Source: Deltaproteobacteria bacterium (lineage in GTDB: Bacteria > Desulfobacterota > Desulfarculia > Adiutricales > Adiutricaceae). From it: a DNA stretch of 11,763 nt. The notes beneath the pieces were generated by a model. That model had not been told where the DNA came from, did no database searches, and worked only from the letters and a program-made list of their open reading frames with translations. Shown piece by piece: positions 5,888 through 11,763 of the stretch (its first letter is position 1; each line of letters begins with the position of its first letter). A program made the translations under genes and the position numbers. The stretch covers positions 1 through 11,763 of the forward strand of contig JAIRZX010000090.1 in the NCBI GenBank assembly GCA_031267005.1, given 5' to 3'.

Positions 5888-7036
5888 TTAGCGGGGGGGG
5901 CGCATCGGGGCCCATGACCTGACGGGCTTCGCGCCGCCCCTGCGCTTGCGGCGAGAGGCGGCCCGGAGTTCCAAGGCCTCCGCCGCCGCGGTGGAACCCG
6001 GCCCGAAATCTTGTTCGAAGCGTTCGGCAACTTTGGCTAGAATGGCCTCGCCCTGGGAAATCGAAACCCCCTCGAGCAGCAGCTCGGCGAGCTTCATGTG
6101 GCTTCGGAGCGTGTCCTCTCCGGCAGGGAAGGGGAGTTCCATCATCGCCAAGGCTTTCACCCCGCAGGCCTTGAGGGTCCCGAAGGTGTCGCCGGCGCCC
6201 TGGAGGGCCCTGGCGAGGGCGCCCGCGGCGAGGATGACCGCCTGCGTCGCCCCGTAAGTCGCGTCGCGGGAGGTTTGCGCGGCCTTCAGCGTCGAGCGGA
6301 GGACCTTCAGCGCTTGCTCACGCCGTCCAATGGCGGTCAAGGCGTTCGACAAGCATATCGCGGTCGACACCGTCTGGAACTGGCCGGGCCCCAGGTGCTC
6401 GGCGGAAAGCTTAAAGGCATCCCTCAGGAATATCCCCGCGAGCTGAGGTTTGCCCAGTTTCATGAGCGACTCGCCCGCTCCGGTCGTGGCCGCCAAGGCG
6501 AGCGAGTGGGTGTCCCCCACGGATCCCGACGCCGCGTCATGGGCCTCGCGGAAGCTTCGGAGCGCTTCCTGGGCCCTGCCCGTAGAAAGAAGCGCCTTCC
6601 CGTAGCTGATAGAGGCCAGGGACACCCGCGGGTGCAAAGGCCCCAGGGCCTTTTTCCAGCCCTCCAAGGCCCGGGCCAGGCGCGGCGCCGAAGCTTCGTA
6701 TTCGCCGAGTTCGAAAAGGGCCCGGCCCAGGTTGTAATATGTGCCAACGGTGTCGGGATGGAAAGCGCCCAGGGCCTTCGCCCTTCCCTTCAGGGCGCGC
6801 AACAGGCGGGGCTTGGCCTCAGCGAACCGTTCAAGGATCGATAAGAGGGCACCAAGGTCGTTTTCAGTCGACAGAGTCTCAAGATCGGCCGGCCCCGCCG
6901 TTGCGGAAGGCAGGCGAAGTTCCTCCGTCAATATCTCGACGGCCGCCTCGAGGACTTCGAGCCGGTTTAACTCCAACGCCCGTATCTCGGGAGAGGTGAT
7001 GCTCAGCCCCATGGTGAGCCCGGATGCTTCCTGCAC
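5888..7036 (-). CDS. TPR protein, duplicate copy 2
   Basis: A 382-residue paralogue of the neighbouring TPR protein, the same length and, by eye, about 70% identical along the whole length. Kinesin-light-chain-like repeats occupy about residues 51-217 (HPDTVGTYYNLG and HPRVSLASISYG are clear). The block around FGTLKACGVKALAMMELP is nearly unchanged. The C-terminus is basic (AASRRKRRGGAKP) but diverges in the last ten residues. There is no signal peptide. The start is GTG at 7036 with AAGGAA about six bases upstream. An extended -10 element (TGGTATAAT) at 7198-7206 probably drives it and perhaps copy 1. Both copies have intact frames, so both are likely expressed. It could be an interaction scaffold; no enzymatic domain is seen. 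Confidence 0.85.
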   Translation of the reverse strand: MQEASGLTMGLSITSPEIRALELNRLEVLEAAVEILTEELRLPSATAGPADLETLSTENDLGALLSILERFAEAKPRLLRALKGRAKALGAFHPDTVGTYYNLGRALFELGEYEASAPRLARALEGWKKALGPLHPRVSLASISYGKALLSTGRAQEALRSFREAHDAASGSVGDTHSLALAATTGAGESLMKLGKPQLAGIFLRDAFKLSAEHLGPGQFQTVSTAICLSNALTAIGRREQALKVLRSTLKAAQTSRDATYGATQAVILAAGALARALQGAGDTFGTLKACGVKALAMMELPFPAGEDTLRSHMKLAELLLEGVSISQGEAILAKVAERFEQDFGPGSTAAAEALELRAASRRKRRGGAKPVRSWAPMRPPR

Positions 7037-7197
7037 GGCGTCTTCCTTAAATCAGGGAGTAATTTTTCAATCGTTGCCAGAGAGCGGTCGCCCGGCCTCT
7101 TTAGCGGCCGAGGCGGAAGGAGCGGGCCGCTAGGGCCGTTCGCCGCAACTCTAAAGCAGTAAGCGCACGGGAACGGCCGCGAGGGAACCGGCAGGGG

Positions 7198-7206
7198 ATT
7201 ATACCA
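7198..7206 (-). promoter_or_regulatory. Extended -10 promoter for the TPR genes
   Basis: The minus strand reads TGG-TATAAT, an extended -10 element with a perfect hexamer at 7198-7203. There is no clear -35 at 16-18 bases; that position falls at the edge of the 20-bp minisatellite. The leader would be about 155 bases. Confidence 0.45.
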
Positions 7207-7214
7207 CATGGCGT

Positions 7215-7398
7215 GAACCGGACGCCGAGTCCTGGAGCCGGGCCCGGAGTCCTGGAGCCGGACCCGGAGTCCTGGAGCCGGGCGCTGAGCAGAGTCCTGG
7301 GGCCGGGCGCAGAGTCCTGGAGCCGGACTCAGAACTCAGGAGCCGGACTCTGGGCACAGGAGCCTGACTCAGAACTCAGGAGCCGGGCACCGAATTCG
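7215..7398. repeat. 20-bp minisatellite, about nine units
   Basis: Tandem units begin with GGAGCCGG and are typed by GGAGCCGGACTCAGAACTCA. They lie at 7215-7233 (partial), 7234, 7254, 7274 (25-bp variant), 7299, 7319, 7339, 7359 and 7379-7398. Units on the left end in GAGTCCT and those on the right in GAACTCA, so two subtypes have expanded. The period is not a multiple of three. Confidence 0.85.
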
Positions 7399-7484
7399 GA
7401 GGCGAGCTGCGTCAGTTCGCGGGAACGCGCCGGCTCCATCCAGATAATGGAATGAGTCCCTGCTAAAGTCGGCCCCGAAGCCCG

Positions 7485-7514
7485 TTGACACTCGGCTTGC
7501 CGAAGGATTAAAAT
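7485..7514 (+). promoter_or_regulatory. Sigma-70-type promoter of the exported-protein genes
   Basis: TTGACA (7485-7490) and TAAAAT (7509-7514) are separated by 18 bases. The spacer contains the small palindrome CGGCTTGCCG (7493-7502), which could be an operator. The predicted start is near 7521. Confidence 0.65.
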
Positions 7515-7637
7515 AAAATATCGGACGAAATCCACTTTGAACCCTGCGCCGCTCGCGGGATAGGCGCATGGCGGACGCCCCGCGTCCCCGCCAAACTTAC
7601 GTGACTCCAGCTGGCCCGAAAGTAAGGAGCAAAACAC

Positions 7638-8375
7638 ATGCCACACCGCTATTCCGCAGCCGCAACCGCAGCCGTCGCGCTCGCATGCTCCGCCGCGGCC
7701 GCGGCCTTCCTCCCGGCTGCCCCCGCCCTCGCCCAGCCCGACACCTCCGCCGTGTACGCCGACGACCAGCAGGGCGCCTATTTCTGCGAGTACGTAGAGT
7801 CTGAATCCGGCGACAACCCTCCTTACGCGGTCGTCACGACCGGAACGCGCAAGTCCGTAATTGACGCCAGGCTCGCCACGACCAAGGACTACCGCAACCT
7901 GTCCCGCCTCAAGCCCGGCACGGCCATAACCTTCGACCTGAACGTGACCTACGGCTACGACGAGTCAGGAGGCGGCATGCAGGCCACCTCGTTTATGACC
8001 GCGTTCGCCTTGAACCCCGAGGACGAGGGCCCTCCGGGCGTCTGCCGGCAACCGGGAGAGGAGTCGCTCGACTACACCGGCGTCTATATATTAGGCATTT
8101 TCTGCGGCTACGAGCCCGGCGAGGGGGGGGCCCCCGGCCAGGTTTCCGTCCAGGCCGGAAAGGGGCTCCAGCGCATGGCGGTGTCCCTCGACGCGGCCAA
8201 GACCGCCCAGCTCGCGTCGATCGCCAGGGAAACGTTTTTTTATTACGACCTCCAAGTTAAGAGACAGTTCTCGCCGGACGGCAGCCAGCTCCCTCCAATC
8301 GTTTCCATGACCGACATAAGGCAGGCGGCAGGCGAACCTGCCCCCGGAGGCTGCAGCCGCTCCACGCTGTTCTAG
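7638..8375 (+). CDS. Exported four-cysteine protein, paralogue 1 (unknown family)
   Basis: A 245-residue protein with a typical Sec signal peptide: HR near the N-terminus, an Ala-rich hydrophobic core and APALA|QPD with predicted cleavage after residue 32. The mature protein has exactly four cysteines (C50, C136, C156, C239), all shared with the next gene, suggesting two disulfides in the periplasm or outside the cell. Shared blocks are LSRLKPGTAITFDLNVTY, LGIFCGYEPG, VQAGKGL, ETFF-YDLQVK and the C-terminus GGCSR-LF. There is no lipobox at C17 and no other membrane segment. The ATG at 7638 has AAGGAG eight bases upstream. I do not recognise the family and assign no function. The gene is preceded by a strong promoter and followed 319 bp later by its paralogue. 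Confidence 0.85.
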   Translation: MPHRYSAAATAAVALACSAAAAAFLPAAPALAQPDTSAVYADDQQGAYFCEYVESESGDNPPYAVVTTGTRKSVIDARLATTKDYRNLSRLKPGTAITFDLNVTYGYDESGGGMQATSFMTAFALNPEDEGPPGVCRQPGEESLDYTGVYILGIFCGYEPGEGGAPGQVSVQAGKGLQRMAVSLDAAKTAQLASIARETFFYYDLQVKRQFSPDGSQLPPIVSMTDIRQAAGEPAPGGCSRSTLF

Positions 8376-8694
8376 CCCCGGAGACCCGCAAGCTCGGCCC
8401 CGCCCGCTCCCTATCTGACCCTGACCTCGCTAGATATCCCCAAGACGGGCGGGCAAGCCCTGAGGACGGGCGCCTGGGTAGGGGTAGGGGCGGAGGCGGA
8501 CTTCCGAGCGCCACCGGCGGGCCGCCCTCACCTCGCCGCAACTTCAAGCCCCGAAAGCGCTGAAACTCCGCCGAGACGTATCCGGCCTGAACCCTAGGCG
8601 GGGCCGGGATTGCGCCGCGCGGTTTCCCCGCCTCGCCGGGAAGCCTCCCGACGCCCGGAGTTTGCGCTGGCTTCCCCTGAAAGGATCGACCCGC
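8376..8694. other. Spacer between the exported paralogues
   Basis: 319 bp without a gene. No clear promoter or terminator is visible, so the second gene may be cotranscribed with the first. It holds a G-rich quadruplex motif at 8468-8490. Confidence 0.6.
8468..8490 (+). other. G-quadruplex motif
   Basis: Four runs of at least three G (GGG, GGG, GGGG, GGGG) are separated by loops CGCCT, TA and TA, meeting the usual G3+N1-7 pattern. It lies in the non-template strand of the presumed transcript, 93 bases after the stop of the first paralogue. Confidence 0.5.
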
Positions 8695-9423
8695 ATGAAA
8701 CCCTGTTTCCCCGCAGCAGCCGCCGCAGCCCTCGCGTTCTGCGCCGCCGCCGCGGCCTTAATCCAGCCCTCACGCGCTTCAGCCCAGCCGGATCCCGTTA
8801 CCGTGTACGCCGACGGAGGGCAGGCCGCGTTCTTCTGCAGTTACCATGAGGAGCCGGAATCCGACGCCCCCCGCTACGCGGTAGTGGCGAACGGAACGGG
8901 CAAGCAGATCATCTTTACCGGGTTCGGGTCGAGCGACGTCAACCTCAGCCTGTCGCGGCTGAAGCCGGGCACGGCCATAACCTTCGACCTGAACGTAACC
9001 TACGAGTACGACGAGCTGTCCGACTCGATGTCGGCCTCTTCGTTTATGACGGCGTTCGCGCCCGCCCCCGGGACGGAGGCCTCCCCGGGCCTCTGCGCAA
9101 CGGGCGGCGAGGGCTCCGTCGACTACGCCGGAGACAACGTCCTGGGCATCTTCTGCGGCTACGAGCCCGGAGGAGACGGCTCTCCGGCCCGGGCCACGGT
9201 CCAGGCCGGGAAGGGCCTCCATCGCGTGGGGTTGGCCCTCGACACGGCAAAGACCGCCCTGCTCGCGGAGATCCCGCGGGAAACATTTTTCCGCTACGAC
9301 CTCCAAGTGAAAAACCAGCTCGATCCGGAGGGCCTGGAGCTCATGCCGACCGTTTCGTTGACGGACATAAGGGATGTTGGGGAACCGAGCCCGGGCGGCT
9401 GCAGCCGCGCCTCCCTGTTCTGA
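8695..9423 (+). CDS. Exported four-cysteine protein, paralogue 2 (unknown family)
   Basis: A 242-residue protein from the ATG at 8695. An upstream in-frame TTG at 8662 is possible, but the ATG gives a proper signal peptide and has AAAGGA nine bases upstream. The signal peptide runs MKPCFPAAAA to SRASA|QPDP, with cleavage after residue 30. Mature cysteines C48, C134, C154 and C236 align with the four of the first paralogue. By eye about half the mature residues are identical, with the most conserved stretches RLKPGTAITFDLNVTY, SSFMTAFA, LGIFCGYEPGG, VQAGKGLHR, ETFFRYDLQVK and PGGCSRASLF. Both end in Phe. No catalytic motif, repeat or membrane anchor is seen. It probably has the same location as paralogue 1 and a related role, which is unknown. 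Confidence 0.85.
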   Translation: MKPCFPAAAAAALAFCAAAAALIQPSRASAQPDPVTVYADGGQAAFFCSYHEEPESDAPRYAVVANGTGKQIIFTGFGSSDVNLSLSRLKPGTAITFDLNVTYEYDELSDSMSASSFMTAFAPAPGTEASPGLCATGGEGSVDYAGDNVLGIFCGYEPGGDGSPARATVQAGKGLHRVGLALDTAKTALLAEIPRETFFRYDLQVKNQLDPEGLELMPTVSLTDIRDVGEPSPGGCSRASLF

Positions 9424-10005
9424 GCCGCCAGGCGTAGCCCGGACGGCCGTACCCTCGAGTTTGCCTCCCGGGCCGGGCGGTTATCTTCACCGCCAGGCGG
9501 CACGCGCCTATCGGACGGGCGCCAGGGGCTCGGCACCCGCCATGCCGGGCAAGCCCCCGGGCATGCCGGACAGCCCTCAGGAGGGCGCCCTCCCTTCCGG
9601 CGGGCGCTTCTGCGGCATCGCCCGGGCCCTCTCCGGAGCGCGGCGAAGGCGTTTTACCGGAGCGCGGCGAAGGCGTTTTACCGGAACGCGGCGAACGGCG
9701 TTGACCCGGAGCCGCGAGCAGCCCCGCCGGCCTGATTTTCGCTGGAACCGTCGCCATGAGACCGGCAGTTCGCCCGCGTCCGACTCCCGCCGGTGCATCC
9801 CGCCGCAGGAGCCGCCTCCCGGGCGCCCTCCACCGCCTGCCGCGAGGTTAACTGCCCTGCGGCTGGAAAAGGGCGCCGCCAGGCCGCTGGCCCCGCCGCC
9901 GCAGGAAAAAGGGAGCGGGCCGCCGAAGGGGCCCCGCCCTCCCCCTCCGGGCATGGAAGTCGCGACGGGAAGTGGGGGCGTCGGATTCGGGCCCCGGCCG
10001 CCCCC
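9424..10005. other. Spacer between exported paralogue 2 and the flavoprotein gene
   Basis: 582 bp between convergent genes. It holds a GGCGGT/ACCGCC hairpin at about 9477-9495, short GGGC-rich direct repeats at 9510-9600, the 24-bp triplication at 9635-9706 and GC-rich sequence to the next stop. Several long frames run through it on both strands, but they are Arg/Pro/Gly-rich and lack ribosome-binding sites. Confidence 0.55.
9635..9706. repeat. 24-bp tandem triplication
   Basis: Three 24-bp units at 9635-9658, 9659-9682 and 9683-9706. The first two are identical; the third differs at several positions. Each starts GGAGCGCGGCG or GGAACGCGGCG and ends in TTTTACC or TTGACC. The period is a multiple of three, which keeps frames open without proving that they code. 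Confidence 0.8.
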
Positions 10006-10022
10006 TTAAACGCCAAGGGGGC
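10000..10022. repeat. Inverted repeat across the flavoprotein stop codon
   Basis: GCCCCCTT (10000-10007) and AAGGGGGC (10015-10022) form a perfect 8-bp stem with a 7-base loop, overlapping the TAA at 10006-10008. No T-run follows on the minus strand, so it is a weak terminator candidate at best. Confidence 0.5.
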
Positions 10023-10665
10023 TGGACGGCTTGGAACCGGCCGCGGAACCCCCGATGGCCTCGCCCAAGGCCCTGGCCCTCTCCCTGGCGCCTGGGTCCC
10101 CGTCGGGATCGTAGAACTTGTCCGGGGTGATCTTGGCGCCCGGGCCGTGCTCCCGCAGGAAGCCGCTCCCGATGCAGCCCTCCCCGTAGCCGCAGCTCAT
10201 GCAGGGTACGTTCCCGCGGAGCTTCAAAGTGCCCTGGAAGGCCATGGCCAGGTACCCCTCGAAGTAATGCCGGAAGTAGGCGTCCAGCTCGTCCAGCATG
10301 GAGGCGCCCGCTACGACCGCGGCGCCCGTCTTGCCGCTGGTCAGCACGCTGTTGTGGCGGAGCGGCCAGTTCCGCTCAATAAAGAGCTTCATGAGCGCGT
10401 TAAGGGACCCGAAGCTCGGGTAACCGCTCATGACAAACGCGTCCGCCTCCTCGATCTTGTCCAGAAGGGCGTTCGCGTCGTCTTTGATGACGCACCTGTT
10501 GGTCTTTACGCACTTCTTGCAGGCAAGGCAGACCCGCAGGTCCAACTCCGACAGGCGGACGAGCTCGTTCCGTTCGGCGCCGGCCGCGTCCAGGACCATC
10601 CTGAGGCCCTTCTCGATCGTGCCCCCCCTTACCGGCGTTCCGGAAAATGCCAAAACATAGCTCAT
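10006..10665 (-). CDS. Iron-sulfur-flavoprotein-like NADPH-dependent FMN reductase family protein
   Basis: A 219-residue flavodoxin-fold protein of the NADPH-dependent FMN reductase superfamily, probably a cytoplasmic electron carrier or reductase. The N-terminus MSYVLAFSGTPVRGGTIEKGL forms the first strand and the FMN phosphate loop. A compact cysteine motif CX2CX2CX5C (C46, C49, C52, C58 in CLACKKCVKTNRCVIKDD) is that of iron-sulfur flavoproteins, where it can bind a 4Fe-4S cluster. SGYPSFGSLNALMKLFIER is the usual flavin-contacting segment. A second cluster CX2CX5C (C155, C158, C164) lies near the C-terminus. The last 20 residues are low in complexity. The ATG at 10665 has only GAGGG nine bases upstream. 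The gene stands alone; no substrate can be inferred. Confidence 0.85.
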   Translation of the reverse strand: MSYVLAFSGTPVRGGTIEKGLRMVLDAAGAERNELVRLSELDLRVCLACKKCVKTNRCVIKDDANALLDKIEEADAFVMSGYPSFGSLNALMKLFIERNWPLRHNSVLTSGKTGAAVVAGASMLDELDAYFRHYFEGYLAMAFQGTLKLRGNVPCMSCGYGEGCIGSGFLREHGPGAKITPDKFYDPDGDPGARERARALGEAIGGSAAGSKPSSPLGV

Positions 10666-11109
10666 AATGCCCGGCCCTCATTAGGAATCACAAAAAAATT
10701 GATCTGTCCAGCACGGATCCCGGCCCGCGCGTCGAAAGCCGCCCGCTTGAAGCGCGGGCCTGCCCGGCAGGATTGCCCTGGGCGACTGGCCAAGCAGGCT
10801 TAACCCCGCGCGGCTGCCCCGCTTGTTCAAACTCCGTCGCCCGCATAGGTGCGGAGCTGAGGCGCTCTGAAAACAAAGCCTGGCCAAAGCGTCCCGAAGC
10901 CTCAATCGCCTCTCGGCAGTTCCCCGCGGGTATCTTTCAAGCGGCCCGGCCGTTCGATCGTCCCGCATGAAGGATGTTTTGCCCGATCCGGCCTGCCCCT
11001 TCGGACAGACAATACTCCAGTAAATTATTAAAATTTGTAGTCTTTGCTACATGCGGGCTAACCTCATGGCATTTCTTCGCCATACGCGAACTTTCCTGGA
11101 TCTCGCATG

Positions 11110-11128
11110 GTCTGCCTGTAAGGCAGAC
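11110..11128. repeat. Perfect 7-bp hairpin
   Basis: GTCTGCC and GGCAGAC enclose a five-base loop (TGTAA). There is no T-run on either side. Function unknown. Confidence 0.5.
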
Positions 11129-11342
11129 TTCCGGCCAAGTTTCGTTGCAGGCGGACAGTATCCTTCGGCACGGACGCGACGACGGTCCCTGTCCCTTTCC
11201 GCAGGAATGACCGCGCGTCGCGATGAGCCTTCGTCGGCATGATGGGGCCGAGCGATCAGGCCTTTTCCCGTCCCAAGATTCGATTTCCCGCGGGAGACTA
11301 ACCCGTACTGCCCGTCAGGATATACGGAAACTGATTTCGGGG

Positions 11343-11371
11343 ATGCTCGGGAGATTCTACCGGCATTTTTT
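11343..11371 (+). terminator. Orphan terminator-like hairpin
   Basis: ATGC-(T)-CGG (11343-11350) pairs with CCG-GCAT (11360-11366) around a nine-base loop and is followed by six T (11366-11371). No gene lies upstream on this strand within 1.9 kb, so it could end an unrecognised small RNA or be a remnant. Confidence 0.35.
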
Positions 11372-11526
11372 CACTGCATCGTCATGACTGCCGCAAGGAA
11401 AAGCATGTCAAATCAGCATGATGGTTGAGTCGTGAATGTGAAAATCCTGTCGGCGTCGTGCTGAACCAGATTAAGCTGTGCCAGTCCGGTCAACGCGTGG
11501 AACGGCAGGCGATCGGGGCGTTTTTC

Positions 11527-11763
11527 TCAGCAGCCAACCTCATTAATGGTCTTGCCTCTGTATTCCAGGGTGTTCCAGGTTAATTTCTCAGTCCAGCTCT
11601 TCTTGAAATCCATGTCGAATACGACAAGCCACCCGACAGGGCTGCCGGATTTGTCCATATAGCCGAAAAGCTGTTCAAGGCATTTCTCCCTGCTTCTTGC
11701 ACCCTTGATTTTCAATTCCAGCAGATAGTGAATGTCTTTGTAGGTTACGTCAATGTCAGCCCT
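11527..11763 (-). CDS. PD-(D/E)xK nuclease-like domain, C-terminal fragment (runs off right edge)
   Basis: The frame is open from the right edge to a TGA at 11527-11529 and gives the last 78 residues of a larger protein. RADIDVTYKDIHYLLELKIKG carries an Asp followed by ELK, the D-(n)-ExK pattern of the PD-(D/E)xK nuclease fold. After it come a helix (REKCLEQLFGYMDKSG) and the strand GWLVVFDMD, ending in EYRGKTINEVGC. Such C-terminal domains are known behind AAA-type ATPase domains in bacterial proteins often found in mobile or defence regions; the N-terminal part lies outside the window and cannot be judged. The gene is less GC-rich than the hyd operon, which may indicate transfer. An internal TTG near 11715 is not the real start, since the coding frame continues upstream. 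Confidence 0.65.
   Translation of the reverse strand, partial: RADIDVTYKDIHYLLELKIKGARSREKCLEQLFGYMDKSGSPVGWLVVFDMDFKKSWTEKLTWNTLEYRGKTINEVGC

Larger units (their letters stand above)
4364..7090. repeat. Tandem segmental duplication (1364-bp period)
   Basis: The TPR genes plus flanks form two direct repeats. Start-to-start (5672/7036) and stop-to-stop (4524/5888) distances are both exactly 1364 bp. Downstream flanks match (GCCCGTAGCGGCTCCCC at 4364-4380 and 5722-5738; AGGCTGGAGC at about 4389 and 5748). Upstream flanks match too (GCCAGAGAACGG near 5708, GCCAGAGAGCGG near 7076). The junction lies at about 5720-5730. Confidence 0.85.
7037..7637. other. Divergent regulatory region between TPR genes and exported proteins
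   Basis: 600 bp without a gene. It carries the TPR leader and extended -10 promoter, the 20-bp minisatellite, then on the plus strand the promoter of the first exported-protein gene at 7485-7514 and a 117-base leader. The sequence around 7490-7540 is AT-rich. Confidence 0.65.
10666..11526. other. Gene-poor region with a composition change
   Basis: 860 bp without a convincing gene. Up to about 10970 it is GC-rich with inverted repeats, such as GCCCGC/GCGGGC around 10740 and CCTGCC/GGCAGG around 10760. From about 10970 it is visibly richer in A and T, for example at 11020-11050. It holds a GTCTGCC/GGCAGAC hairpin at 11110-11128 and a terminator-like hairpin at 11343-11371. Short frames here have no ribosome-binding sites or recognisable domains. 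It may contain remnants of decayed or transferred DNA. Confidence 0.5.

Noticed and set aside
7215..7398. CRISPR array
   Set aside because: The 20-bp units are contiguous, without unique spacers between repeats, and no cas genes are present.
7213..7455. Plus-strand frame through the 20-bp repeat
   Set aside because: Its translation is entirely the frame-shifting minisatellite; no domain or ribosome-binding site.
9374..10016. Several overlapping frames on both strands in the spacer before the flavoprotein gene
   Set aside because: All are Arg/Pro/Gly-rich, exist because GC-rich DNA has few stops, and lack ribosome-binding sites.
10681..10968. Minus-strand frame of 95 codons upstream of the flavoprotein gene
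   Set aside because: No ribosome-binding site before its ATG, Arg/Leu-rich composition and no recognisable domain.
11051..11242. Plus-strand frame of 63 codons in the AT-richer region
   Set aside because: No ribosome-binding site and no domain; it passes through the 11110-11128 hairpin.
1..11763. tRNA or rRNA genes
   Set aside because: No cloverleaf with a T-loop signature and no rRNA core sequence was seen on either strand.

Overview
The window is GC-rich and codes sparsely: by my gene calls about 65% of it is protein-coding, and the spacers are long and full of minisatellites and inverted repeats. The best-identified genes make an [FeFe]-hydrogenase maturation operon, so the host is almost certainly a strict anaerobe that makes or consumes H2. 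The base composition and operon order would suit a high-GC Desulfobacterota-like or other gut or sediment anaerobe, but no taxonomic marker is present and I leave the lineage open.

Layout, left to right. 1-120 (-): N-terminus of a Lys/Pro/Ala-repeat protein running off the left edge. 121-841: non-coding, with a 17-bp minisatellite and the terminator of the hyd operon. 842-3829 (-): the hyd operon, transcribed as a TM1266-type regulator, then hydE, then hydG. Its likely promoter (TTGACA-N17-TATCTT) lies about 290 bp upstream, and the leader between contains inverted repeats and a hairpin followed by nine T, which suggests transcription attenuation or a small RNA. hydF and the hydrogenase structural genes are not in the window.

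4524-7036 (-): two TPR proteins of 382 aa each, products of a tandem duplication with an exact 1364-bp period. 7215-7398: a 20-bp minisatellite in the divergent promoter region. 7638-9423 (+): two paralogous exported proteins with four conserved cysteines, from a family I do not recognise. 9424-10005: non-coding, with three 24-bp repeats. 10006-10665 (-): an iron-sulfur-flavoprotein-like FMN protein with two cysteine clusters. 10666-11526: 860 bp without a convincing gene, less GC-rich towards the right. 11527-11763 (-): C-terminal fragment of a PD-(D/E)xK nuclease-like protein running off the right edge.

How the genes fit together: HydE and HydG are radical-SAM enzymes that build the organic ligands of the hydrogenase H-cluster, and the small regulator upstream is typical of such operons. 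The flavoprotein could serve electron transfer in the same anaerobic metabolism, but nothing in the sequence links it directly. The TPR pair and the exported pair are lineage-specific duplications. The strongest candidates for something undescribed are the hyd operon leader and the four-cysteine exported family.
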